Source: Bacillota bacterium (GTDB taxonomy: Bacteria > Bacillota > Clostridia > Christensenellales > Aristaeellaceae). From it: DNA of 15,833 bases. Each line of letters begins with the position of its first letter. The first letter of the stretch is position 1. Shown one piece after another: positions 1 through 7,154 of the stretch. The position numbers were made by a program, and so were the translations under genes. The notes beneath the pieces are model-generated. The model worked only from the letters and a program-made list of their open reading frames with translations, was not told the DNA's origin and made no database searches. The stretch lies in NCBI GenBank assembly GCA_023415145.1, contig JAEZLW010000081.1:1-15833 (forward strand). The letters are read 5' to 3'.

Positions 1-63
1 CGCGTCCGCCGCCCCCCCCCCCCCCCCCCCGCCAAACTCAAGTTTCAACCAATATGGTCTGGA
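1..63. other. contig or clone end with a C19 homopolymer
   Basis: Bases 12-30 are an uninterrupted run of 19 C, preceded by CGCGTCCG at 1-8. The run lies just beyond the stop codon of the binding-protein gene, at the extreme end of the window. CGCGTCCG matches the end of a well-known SalI/MluI cDNA-library adaptor, and long C (or G) runs at contig ends are a common sequencing artefact. I therefore read this as technical rather than biological. The permease genes expected after a binding-protein gene would lie to the left and are missing. Confidence 0.6.
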
Positions 64-1347
64 TTAGTTGGGGGTCTTCTCCAGGAGGGCCTGCTCCTCA
101 GCCAGCATGGCGGAGACATCCTCCATGGCTTCATACGCACGGTACATGATGTTGGTGCGGATGGCGGTCATGGTCTTGGGCAGGTTTTCGCTCACCACGA
201 TGGCGGGAATCTCATCCTGCACCTGGATCAGAGCGTCGAAGGGGAAGTTGGCAAAGTAATCGATGAACTTGTTGGGCTTTTTGAGTTCTTCGTTGGTCCA
301 CAGCGCTTTGCGGATGGGGTCAAAGCCCATGATTTCCCAAATTTTGAGGTTGCCTTCTTCGCTGAGCTTTGCAAAGCCCAGGAAGTCGATGGCCAGTTCC
401 TGATTCTTGCACTGGTTGGTAACGGAGGTGCCGGTGCCGCCAAGGCCCACAGAACGCGGCTGGCCGGCTTCGAACACGGGGTTGGGCATTACCAGGATCT
501 TGCCCTTGAGGTCAGGCATGTAATCGGTGAACCGGCCCATGTACCAAAAGGGCATCGTGATGGAAGCAGCGCCGCCGGCGTTCATGAAGCCGTAGTATTC
601 TTCGGCATGGTGTCCGCTGCCGGGAGCTACGACTGCAGTGCCTTCATTGATCATGTCCTGATAGAACTTGAGGCCTTTGGCCATTTCGGGGGTGTTCACA
701 TTGGGCTGCCCGTCGGGGGTGAGAAGATCGCTGCCCTGCTCGGTCAGCATCTGCCAGAAGGACCAGGGATCGTTGGCTTCCACGGTGGTCATGGGCACGC
801 CCGTCTTTTCCAGTACGGTCTTGCCTGCATTGGCATAATCTTCCCAGGTGACGATGCTGGCGGGATCGATGCCGGCGGCATCCATGATTTCCTTGTTGTA
901 ATAGGTCACGGAAGCGCCTACGTGGAAGCAGATGCCGTAGTAGTTGCCGTCCTTGGCGTAGATGTCCACGCGGGACTTGACGATGTTGTCAAGCTCCGGC
1001 TCCACCACGCGGTTCAGGGGAACCAATTGGGTTTCGCCCATCAGGTAGTTGGCGTATTTGCCGATTTCGATGTCCACGATGTCGGGGGCACCGGTGCCGG
1101 ACTGCAGGGCGATGAGCAGCTTGTTGTGCATGTCATCGTAACCCAGGGAGGTGGGATTGATGGCGACGGGCCGGTCGGGATTCTTTTCGTTCCAGATTTC
1201 AGCCATTTTCTGGTAGAACTCCACGTGCAGGGCGTTGAAGGTCCAGAATTCGAAGGTGGTCACTTCCGCCGCGGATGCCGCCGGGATGAAGGCCGTCAGG
1301 GACAGCAGCATCATAAGGATCAAAGCCAGGGATACAAGCTTCTTCAT
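64..1347 (-). CDS. ABC transporter extracellular solute-binding protein (sugar type, family 1)
   Basis: The 427-residue product should capture a sugar outside the membrane and deliver it to an ABC permease. Residues 1-27 form a signal peptide: MKKLVS, a leucine-rich core, then an ASA-A type cleavage site. The mature part has the family 1 (CUT1 sugar) pattern, with an FEFWTFN start, an IWNEKNPD segment, GAPDIVDIEIG near residue 90, a central VTWEDYANAGK stretch and a MPNPV...GGTGTSVTNQ hinge region. The length is usual for the family. The ATG at 1347 follows AGGAGG with 7 bases between. No lipobox cysteine is present, although Gram-positive binding proteins are normally lipoproteins. The two permease genes are not visible because the window ends 63 bases past the stop. 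The gene diverges from the ROK/SIS gene, which suggests one sugar-utilisation locus. The substrate cannot be read from the sequence. Confidence 0.93.
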   Translation of the reverse strand: MKKLVSLALILMMLLSLTAFIPAASAAEVTTFEFWTFNALHVEFYQKMAEIWNEKNPDRPVAINPTSLGYDDMHNKLLIALQSGTGAPDIVDIEIGKYANYLMGETQLVPLNRVVEPELDNIVKSRVDIYAKDGNYYGICFHVGASVTYYNKEIMDAAGIDPASIVTWEDYANAGKTVLEKTGVPMTTVEANDPWSFWQMLTEQGSDLLTPDGQPNVNTPEMAKGLKFYQDMINEGTAVVAPGSGHHAEEYYGFMNAGGAASITMPFWYMGRFTDYMPDLKGKILVMPNPVFEAGQPRSVGLGGTGTSVTNQCKNQELAIDFLGFAKLSEEGNLKIWEIMGFDPIRKALWTNEELKKPNKFIDYFANFPFDALIQVQDEIPAIVVSENLPKTMTAIRTNIMYRAYEAMEDVSAMLAEEQALLEKTPN

Positions 1348-1613
1348 GCGTCTTCCTCCTGTTGATTTGTGAATCTATTTCGCAAGCCTATCATCTTCCG
1401 GGTGAGGGCCCTTCCCCCGGCTGTCTGATACGCTCCCAACATGGGCATTCTTCCTGGGACACATCCTTTTGCTGTTCACAATGTCCAATTGACGCGGAAC
1501 CTTTAGGTTCCTAAGCTTTTGTGAAAGGGCTTTCAGCATTTGTCAACCCTTCCGCGAAACCGGTATAGAAAGTTCTTTCCTTGGCCAGTCGTACATCCTG
1601 TTATCCTGAACAC
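1348..1613 (-). other. long 5' leader of the binding-protein gene
   Basis: If the promoter at 1614-1642 is the real one, the transcript carries about 260 untranslated bases before the ATG at 1347. The leader contains a short hairpin (GGAACC at 1496-1501, loop of 4, GGTTCC at 1506-1511) and a GC-rich inverted repeat near 1399-1420. No coding ORF with a good RBS and no riboswitch class that I recognise is visible. A TGTCAA at 1541-1546 gives a second TTGACA on the minus strand, but no convincing -10 lies 16-18 bases from it. Confidence 0.4.
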
Positions 1614-1642
1614 AGTATATGATAAGCAGATATGTATGTCAA
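1614..1642 (-). promoter_or_regulatory. sigma-A promoter for the binding-protein gene
   Basis: On the minus strand the -35 is TTGACA (plus bases 1637-1642) and the -10 is TATACT (1614-1619). They are separated by exactly 17 bases (1620-1636). This is a near-consensus housekeeping promoter pointing at the binding-protein gene, with transcription expected to begin near 1607. Confidence 0.8.
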
Positions 1643-1736
1643 TATGAACAGAAAAAAATACATTTTAGTGTGCTATATGTTGATTTTTCAGTACATTCCA
1701 CCGTGTAAAATAGAATATGTCATGAACTTGCGAGTT

Positions 1737-1754
1737 ATTCACTTCCATGTGAAT
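1737..1754. promoter_or_regulatory. dyad in the divergent intergenic region, possible operator
   Basis: ATTCAC (1737-1742), a 6-base spacer and GTGAAT (1749-1754) form a perfect inverted repeat about 85 bases before the ROK/SIS start. The half-sites are in the opposite orientation to a classical CRP site. It could bind a regulator of the divergent sugar genes. There is no further support, and I see no clear plus-strand promoter in this gap. Confidence 0.3.
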
Positions 1755-1836
1755 TACACGACCATAGGCATGTTTAAAGTATGCAGGAATCACACGCTGC
1801 CACACCGAATTGCACTGCCATCGGAGGGATTTTCGT

Positions 1837-3492
1837 ATGAAGCGTTACATAGGGCTGGATATCGGAGGCACCAAATGTGCCGTGCTGCTGGCATACCTTC
1901 ACCAGGGAATCTGTATTGAGGATAAGTTGCGGTTTCAGACGGAATCGGAGAAGGGGTTACATCACACGCTGGCACGGCTGTATGAATCCATAGATGCAAT
2001 CCTTGCAAGGAACAACCTGAAGCATAAAGACATTGCAGCCATCGGCATCAGCTGCGGCGGTCCGCTGGACAGCAAAAAAGGCGTTATCCTTTGCCCGCCC
2101 AATTTACCGGGGTGGGAAAGCATTCCCCTGCCAAAAATGCTTATGCTGAAATACGGCATACCTGCCTTTTTACAAAACGACGCCAACGCCTGCGCACTGG
2201 TGGAATGGTATCTTGGGGCGGGGCGCGGCACAGAGAATATGGTGTTTTTGACCATGGGCACTGGCATGGGCGCCGGGATCATCGCCGAAGGCAGACTCGT
2301 AAACGGCCATACCGGCATGGGCGGCGAGGTAGGCCACCTGCGCCTGACGGAGATAGGGCCGGTAGGTTTTTACAAGGCAGGATCGTTTGAAGGCCACGTA
2401 AGCGGCGGCGGCATCGCCCGCCAGGGAGCCGAGCTTACAAAAAGGTTGATTCGGGAAGGCCGGGAGCCCGCCTGGGTGAAGGACGGGCATACGGCGGATG
2501 CAGCAGATGCCGAATTACTGGCCGCTTACGCCAGGGCCGGGGATCAGGACGCTTTGGCTTTCTTTCATCAAATCGGTCGGATGCTGGGCAGGGGGATCAG
2601 CCTTCTTGTGGATACCCTGAACCCGGAGCTTGTGGTCATCGGCAGCATCTTTGTGCGCTGCGGGGATCTGTTGCGCCCGGCCATGGAGGAGGAGCTGAAG
2701 AAAGAGGCTATCCCCCATTCCCTTGCGGGCTTTTCGGTAGTGCCTGCCCAAACCGGGGAAAGCCTGGGAGATTTCGCCTCCATCATGGCGGCGCTGTACG
2801 CGCTGGACATCGACCCCATACTGGAGGGGCCGGAGCGGGAAGAGCGCGTTCTTGCCCCCTATGAACGGCTGTTTGCGCGGTATCCGGCACTTAGCGCTTG
2901 CCGGGAACAGGTGATGGACGCCTATATCATGCTCAGGCGCTGCTTCTGCAAGGGAAACAAGCTGCTGCTTGCTGGCAACGGCGGAAGCTGCGCCGACTGC
3001 GACCATATCGCAGGCGAACTGATGAAAGGCTTCTGTTTGAAGCGGCCGCTTGCATGCCCTGTGCAGGAAAAACTGAGAGAAGCATTGGGAGACGATTATC
3101 CGGGCGCTGAAGCGCTTTTGCAAGGCGCGCTGCCTGCTATTTCGCTGACGGCTCACCAAGCGGTAAACACCGCCTTTGCCAATGACGTAAAGGCGGAGCT
3201 TTCCGCCGCCCAGCAGGTGATAGGTTATGGTAAGCCCGGTGATGTGCTGCTGGCCCTAAGCACCAGCGGCAACGCCCGCAACGTATGCCTGGCGGCAAAA
3301 ACGGCCAAGGCGCTGGGGCTTAAAACAATAGCACTCACCGGCGAAGCAGGAGGGCATCTTAAGGAAATATGCGATCATGCGGTTACGGTGCCGGGGATAA
3401 CACCTGCGGATGTGCAGGAATTGCACCTGCCGGTATATCATACGCTGTGCGCCATGCTGGAGGAAAATTTTTTCGGAACCTCGGAAGAATAA
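1837..3492 (+). CDS. ROK-family sugar kinase fused to a GmhA-like SIS isomerase domain
   Basis: This 551-residue product joins two domains. Residues 1-325 are a ROK kinase. It has the phosphate loop LDIGGTK (7-13), ISCGGPLD (71-78), NDANACAL with the likely catalytic Asp115, GTGMGAG (141-147) and GGEVGH (162-167). Residues 340-551 are a GmhA-type SIS domain, with GNGGS (380-384), H390 and E394, FANDV near 447, LSTSGNA (474-480) and PADVQELH (523-530). H390, E394, Q527 and H535 match the metal ligands of phosphoheptose isomerase. It lacks the N-terminal helix-turn-helix of ROK repressors, so it is predicted to be an enzyme. The usual ROK zinc motif (CxCGxxGC) after GEVGH is absent. The ATG at 1837 is chosen because GGAGGG ends 8 bases upstream; a TTG at 1810 in frame lacks an RBS. 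The product probably phosphorylates and isomerises a sugar imported by the neighbouring ABC system; which sugar is unknown. Confidence 0.9.
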   Translation: MKRYIGLDIGGTKCAVLLAYLHQGICIEDKLRFQTESEKGLHHTLARLYESIDAILARNNLKHKDIAAIGISCGGPLDSKKGVILCPPNLPGWESIPLPKMLMLKYGIPAFLQNDANACALVEWYLGAGRGTENMVFLTMGTGMGAGIIAEGRLVNGHTGMGGEVGHLRLTEIGPVGFYKAGSFEGHVSGGGIARQGAELTKRLIREGREPAWVKDGHTADAADAELLAAYARAGDQDALAFFHQIGRMLGRGISLLVDTLNPELVVIGSIFVRCGDLLRPAMEEELKKEAIPHSLAGFSVVPAQTGESLGDFASIMAALYALDIDPILEGPEREERVLAPYERLFARYPALSACREQVMDAYIMLRRCFCKGNKLLLAGNGGSCADCDHIAGELMKGFCLKRPLACPVQEKLREALGDDYPGAEALLQGALPAISLTAHQAVNTAFANDVKAELSAAQQVIGYGKPGDVLLALSTSGNARNVCLAAKTAKALGLKTIALTGEAGGHLKEICDHAVTVPGITPADVQELHLPVYHTLCAMLEENFFGTSEE

Positions 3493-3539
3493 CGCAATGA
3501 TACTGCCCTGAAAACAGAGAGCGAGGCGAGTATCCCAAG

Positions 3540-3793
3540 GCTTCCCCTCGGAGGGGAAGCTCAGCGTATCAAAAAAGTGGCGATGCCACTTTTTTGAGTT
3601 TTTCCCTCGCCGCACTGCACAAAGACTGCGCCTTTGTGCGGCCGTTTGCTCGGGCAAGGTGGGAATTTCTTCGAAATTACTGCGAAAACCACCGCACATG
3701 TCGCTGGTTTTCGATCTATTATTGGAGGACTTCGGCCCTCCAATACCTCCCAATAGGTTTTTTGACAGTCTGGGCTTCCCCTCGGAGGGGAAG
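3540..3793. repeat. hairpin-rich intergenic element bounded by a duplicated palindrome
   Basis: A 19-base palindrome, CTTCCCCTCGGAGGGGAAG, occurs at 3541-3559 and identically at 3775-3793. Between them are further hairpins: 3569-3597 (13-bp stem), 3617-3639 (GCACAAAG/CTTTGTGC), 3664-3678 (AATTTC/GAAATT), 3683-3713 (CGAAAACCA/TGGTTTTCG) and 3721-3744 (ATTGGAGG/CCTCCAAT around a TTCG loop). No ORF here has an RBS. The spacing suggests a non-coding interspersed element or a folded RNA lying between two convergent genes; it also separates their transcripts. Confidence 0.55.
3569..3597. terminator. bidirectional rho-independent terminator
   Basis: TCAAAAAAGTGGC (3569-3581), a 3-base GAT loop and GCCACTTTTTTGA (3585-3597) make a perfect 13-bp stem. 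The A tract on one side and the T tract on the other allow termination in both directions. It sits 77 bases after the ROK/SIS stop and also faces the convergent TPM gene. Confidence 0.75.
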
Positions 3794-3855
3794 GCTCAAA
3801 ATGCACACCATGCACATATTTTCATCCCTTGGATGTTGCTTGCATCATGGGTGGC

Positions 3856-4689
3856 TTAAAACCTTCGCCCGCTGCCGCCGCCATGAGTGCGCCCGCTGGA
3901 GGAGCGGTGCGTTCCGCTGCGCCCGCCCATGCCCCCGCCTCCGGTGGTGGATGTTGCCCTTGGCACCCTGGTCACCTGGGTGCGAAGGTAAACGTCTGTA
4001 GCGCCGGTGATGTTCACGGCGGCATTCTTTTTCACATCGTACTGATAGGCGGAGCCTTTCATGCCATACTTGTGCCGCACCGCAAGAAAGAAGACATATC
4101 CCATGGCAAGGCCTGCTAACAGCGCGATGGCGGCCTCCCCCACGGTCAAATCCCGGGGCTTTGCATACCAGTCAATGTTTCCTTCCTCATCCTGGTTGTA
4201 CTGGTTGGCGGGTATGCCGTTTTGCAGGTACAGGGAAAGCTGGGCCAGCGTCATGTACGCAGCATCGCCGTATTTTGCCTTGGACAGATAGGCATACGCC
4301 GTGTCCAACAGGGCGCTTAGGCGTTTGTCAGTGACATAGCGGATCATTAGGCCCGTGGTGGAAATGGTGGGAACCCGGTTGTTCATGTCGATCAGAAACA
4401 AAAGGCCGCTGAAATCATCGCCCTTGCCAAATCCGTTACTGTCATAAAAATCATCGGCATACTCCAGCGACCTGCCCGTTTTCGCATCGTTTGATGTAAG
4501 AACGACAATGTCCATGTTGTACCGCTTTTGTATGGTTGCTATCAAGTCTTCCAGCCTGGCAATTTCGCTTTGGCTCATCAGCTTGGCATTGTCAAACACC
4601 CTTTGGCTGCCCTGCCCCAGCGAATCGCCTAGGGCGGCAAGGGGCAGCAGCAACATGCATACGGCAACGACGGCTACAATCCTCTTCAT
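3856..4689 (-). CDS. TPM-domain membrane protein (YgcG-like)
   Basis: The 277-residue product has a signal peptide or anchor (about 1-21, MKRIV then a Val/Leu-rich core). A TPM domain follows at about 30-155 (VFDNAKLMSQSEIARLEDLI, DIVVLTSND, YADDFYD, GLLFLIDMNNR). A membrane span lies at about 184-204, and the tail (249-277) is rich in Gly, Ser, Arg and His. TPM domains are described as photosystem-repair phosphatase-like folds; in Firmicutes their exact role is poorly known. The ATG at 4689 has an AGGGGGA RBS. The gene starts 16 bases after the end of the zinc-ribbon membrane protein, so the two are almost certainly one operon. The TPM domain would face outside the cell and the basic tail would be cytoplasmic if the signal is cleaved. 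No substrate can be named. Confidence 0.85.
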   Translation of the reverse strand: MKRIVAVVAVCMLLLPLAALGDSLGQGSQRVFDNAKLMSQSEIARLEDLIATIQKRYNMDIVVLTSNDAKTGRSLEYADDFYDSNGFGKGDDFSGLLFLIDMNNRVPTISTTGLMIRYVTDKRLSALLDTAYAYLSKAKYGDAAYMTLAQLSLYLQNGIPANQYNQDEEGNIDWYAKPRDLTVGEAAIALLAGLAMGYVFFLAVRHKYGMKGSAYQYDVKKNAAVNITGATDVYLRTQVTRVPRATSTTGGGGMGGRSGTHRSSSGRTHGGGSGRRF

Positions 4690-4705
4690 ATACTGATCCC
4701 CCTAT

Positions 4706-5734
4706 CTACACAAAGAAATAGAAAACCGCCAGCAGTATGCCGCATACAAGGGCAGCCAGTATGCCGCCGTGCAGCAGCAGCTTTTTCTTGTCCACCGGCA
4801 AAACGCCGCACACCTGACCGGTCTGCCCGTTCATGATGTAATAGTACATTTTCCCCTCGTCGCCCCGGTAGGTCATGACCCACGTAGGCAGCAGGGCGTA
4901 GCGGTACCTGTTCCCTTTGAGCTTCATGGTGGTGGAGCCAACCAAAGACGAATACGGCGTACCGGATGTGATAAGCGGCTGGGCATAGCCTTGCAGTTCC
5001 GCCTCCACGGAGCTGCGGATGGCCTCCTTGGCCACATCCCGCTTTTCGGCCATAAAGCCGGACAGGAAGGAGGGGGCAAAGTCGACAAGTTCGTTAAGCT
5101 CAAAGGGGTGAACGCCGTCGGAAAGCTTGCGGTCGGCCTTTTGAAGCGCGCTGCGCTGAATATTGCGGAAGGAGATATCCCCGTCCCTGGATACGCTGTA
5201 ATACTTGGTGGTGGTGATGTTATGCTTTGCTGTTGACGTGTGGCTCACAATTTGGCCTTCGCCGGTGAAGCTGGCCGACGCCTCGTAATCCGCCAGCCAA
5301 TAAGGGTAATAGACGCCGGACAACCTCTGCACGCTTTCTTCAGAAATGAATTCTTGAGGAACATATTTCTTTTTGCGGATCCAGCCAAAAAACCTGTCCT
5401 TTGCGCTCTGCTTGTCATACGCAAAGGGCAGCAGCGCGTCGGGCCGGAATTCTTCCTGAAGCCTTCCCATGATCACCACCGGATTATGGCAGTAATAGCA
5501 CATGGTGGCGGCGGTGGTGTCGCTGGTTACAAGCTCTGCGCCGCAGCTGGGGCAGGAATAAAGGTATTGCTCATCTCCCTTTGCTTTCTCCTGCATGGCT
5601 GCCTTGTCATCCTGCTGGTCAAGATGCTCCTTGTCAAATGTGCTGCCGCAAAACTCGCAGGCAAACGTAGCGCTGTTTGGTTCAAACTTCAGCGCATTCC
5701 CGCAGGATGGGCACTTGTATGTAAAAGCAGGCAT
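4706..5734 (-). CDS. double zinc-ribbon, C-terminally anchored membrane protein
   Basis: The product is 342 residues from the ATG at 5734, chosen because GGGAGG lies 8-9 bases upstream; a longer in-frame start at 5770 has no RBS. Two zinc ribbons open the protein: C8-P-S-C11 with C26-E-F-C29, and C61-P-S-C64 with C79-Y-Y-C82. A soluble region follows (YYPYWLADYEA near 145, then an alanine/glutamate-rich part), then a LLPTWVMTY segment and a final membrane span at about 320-341. Proteins like this are often labelled TFIIB-type zinc ribbon or 'PriA-like' by transfer of weak similarity. I see no helicase motif and would not use that name. It is co-transcribed with the TPM protein, which suggests a shared envelope-associated function, not yet defined. 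Confidence 0.85.
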   Translation of the reverse strand: MPAFTYKCPSCGNALKFEPNSATFACEFCGSTFDKEHLDQQDDKAAMQEKAKGDEQYLYSCPSCGAELVTSDTTAATMCYYCHNPVVIMGRLQEEFRPDALLPFAYDKQSAKDRFFGWIRKKKYVPQEFISEESVQRLSGVYYPYWLADYEASASFTGEGQIVSHTSTAKHNITTTKYYSVSRDGDISFRNIQRSALQKADRKLSDGVHPFELNELVDFAPSFLSGFMAEKRDVAKEAIRSSVEAELQGYAQPLITSGTPYSSLVGSTTMKLKGNRYRYALLPTWVMTYRGDEGKMYYYIMNGQTGQVCGVLPVDKKKLLLHGGILAALVCGILLAVFYFFV

Positions 5735-5825
5735 ACTCAATCCTCCCTTTGATCCTTCATCAAAATGCATATGCGGTTATACCACAGTTTAAATACAGGC
5801 GGCTTTTTATACGCCATGCATTGCG

Positions 5826-6266
5826 TCAGCCTTCCAATCGAAGTAATTCCTCCATCTGCGATTCCCCAAGCACCTTCACACCGTTTTTTGAAAGCAGCTC
5901 CGCCGTTATGCCGCTGCCTTGTGTAAGCTTGCCGCAAAAAGTACCATCGTATATTTCTCCATGTCCGCAGGAGGGGCTGCGTTCCTTCAATATGGCATAC
6001 TTGCATTGATAAAGCTTTGCCATGGCCAGCGTTTCCTCCGCCCCTTTCAAGAAGGCTTGCGTTACATCCTGCCCCGATTTGGTGACAATATTGTCCCCCA
6101 CCCGCTCGGATGGGTCCCTTGGCGTGGGCAGTCCCCCGAATATTTCCGGACAGACGGGAATCAAATGATGCTTTTCCATCAACTGCTTCATACGAGAATG
6201 GCATTTGCCCGACCCGTCGTACCGGCAGTGGATGCCAAGCAAACAAGCGCTGATCAATATGTTCAT
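5826..6266 (-). CDS. DUF523 family protein
   Basis: This small 146-residue cytoplasmic protein matches DUF523: an opening ILISACLLG, RYDG near 15-18, a VCPEIFGGLPTPRDPSE block (38-54) and the KERSPSCGHG motif (95-104). Cys8, Cys39 and Cys100 lie in the conserved motifs and suggest a metal or cluster site. The biochemical role of the family is not established. The ATG at 6266 starts the conserved MNIL; an ATG three codons earlier (6275) is also possible because GGAAGGCGG lies directly before it, so the exact start is uncertain. The gene stops 91 bases before the zinc-ribbon gene, same strand, and diverges from the peptidase gene. Confidence 0.88.
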   Translation of the reverse strand: MNILISACLLGIHCRYDGSGKCHSRMKQLMEKHHLIPVCPEIFGGLPTPRDPSERVGDNIVTKSGQDVTQAFLKGAEETLAMAKLYQCKYAILKERSPSCGHGEIYDGTFCGKLTQGSGITAELLSKNGVKVLGESQMEELLRLEG

Positions 6267-6432
6267 ACGGCTCATCCGCCTTCCATTATTGCTTTCAAAC
6301 AATGCTGATCTCTGCCTTCCTCATATATTTTACCATATTGCCATGAACCAATGATCTTACAATACGTTAACTTTTTTGATAACTATTGCGGATGATAAGC
6401 CGGCCAACCCTATGGGCCAAACAATTGCCATT

Positions 6433-6461
6433 TTGATTATTCTTAAAAAATCAGCTATACT
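6433..6461 (+). promoter_or_regulatory. sigma-A promoter for the peptidase/peptide/MFS unit
   Basis: TTGATT (6433-6438) and TATACT (6456-6461) are separated by 17 bases. The predicted start of transcription is about 25-30 bases before the peptidase ATG, so the leader is short. No further promoter of this quality is visible before the small ORF or the MFS gene. Confidence 0.75.
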
Positions 6462-6494
6462 GTACATGTGATCATTATCAACGAAGGAGCCAAA

Positions 6495-7127
6495 ATGACT
6501 GCATCAATATTGCACCCCGAATTTTTAAACATCGCCGATGAAAAAACGGGTAATACGTTTTTCGGAGGCTTTCAGGAATGGTATGAAAACGAATGGCACC
6601 GCATGGCAGGCTGCGGCCCCACCTGCGCGGCGAATGTCCTTTCCTACCTTGCCAAGACGCGCCCGGAGCTTACAAGCTTGTACGCCTACGAGGCCATGAG
6701 CCTTACCGATTTTGTAAAGCATATGGATGACGCCTACCGGTTTGTTACGCCCGGAAACATGGGCCTGAACAAGGTGGAAATGTTTACAGAAGGCATCGTA
6801 CAGTTTGCCAAAAGCCGGGGCATTACCCTGACCCCCCATGTGTTCGACGCGCCCGGCAACATGGCAAGAAACCGCGCACCGGTTCATGACCTTGCATCAT
6901 TTGTGAAGGCCGGCTTGGAAGCCGACTGCCCAATAGGCTTTTTGAACCTGACCAAGGGCAAGGTGAAAAACATACAGGGCTGGCACTGGATCACCATCAC
7001 CAGGGCGGACATTGACGACAATACCCTGTTCACCTGTGCTTCTGATGAAGGGAAGGAGATCTGCTTCGATTTGAGGCTGTGGTACCTTTCTACCCGCATG
7101 CGCGGCGGGCTGGCCTATTTCACCTGA
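6495..7127 (+). CDS. papain/C39-like cysteine peptidase, cytoplasmic
   Basis: The 210-residue product contains the block GCGPTCAANVLSYL (39-52), which resembles the catalytic-cysteine segment of C39 and related papain-fold peptidases, with Cys40 the likely nucleophile. The segment GWHWITITRAD (162-172) fits the catalytic His (H164), and Asp184 in ASDEG could be the third residue. There is no signal peptide, no membrane span and no fused ABC transporter, unlike bacteriocin-exporting C39 proteins. The ATG at 6495 follows AAGGAG by 5 bases; an in-frame ATG at 6468 lacks an RBS. The next gene is a 36-residue ORF starting 28 bases after the stop, followed by an MFS transporter. A peptide-processing or amide-hydrolysing role is inferred from this context and the fold; the substrate is unknown. 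Confidence 0.8.
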   Translation: MTASILHPEFLNIADEKTGNTFFGGFQEWYENEWHRMAGCGPTCAANVLSYLAKTRPELTSLYAYEAMSLTDFVKHMDDAYRFVTPGNMGLNKVEMFTEGIVQFAKSRGITLTPHVFDAPGNMARNRAPVHDLASFVKAGLEADCPIGFLNLTKGKVKNIQGWHWITITRADIDDNTLFTCASDEGKEICFDLRLWYLSTRMRGGLAYFT

Positions 7128-7154
7128 TATGAACACCAAAGGCGGGGAGGCAAT

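Noticed and set aside
607..1365. 252-codon plus-strand frame opposite the binding-protein gene
   Set aside because: It is the antisense of a clear family 1 binding protein, has histidine- and glycine-rich shadow composition and no RBS.
1518..1546. Second TTGACA on the minus strand (1541-1546) as an alternative binding-protein promoter
   Set aside because: No acceptable -10 hexamer occurs 16-18 bases away; the 1614-1642 promoter is far better.
2515..3159. 214-codon minus-strand frame inside the ROK/SIS gene
   Set aside because: It is a shadow of conserved ROK and SIS motifs, with no RBS.
3540..3793. CRISPR array
   Set aside because: There are only two copies of the palindrome with a 215-base interval and no regular spacers.
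3594..4001. 135-codon plus-strand frame across the hairpin element and the TPM gene end
   Set aside because: It translates stems and repeats, has no RBS and overlaps the real TPM tail in antisense.
4706..5734. PriA-type helicase annotation of the zinc-ribbon protein
   Set aside because: No helicase motif is present; only the zinc ribbons are shared.
4769..5752. Two plus-strand frames (155 and 170 codons) opposite the zinc-ribbon gene
   Set aside because: They are antisense to a protein with two intact zinc ribbons and a strong RBS.
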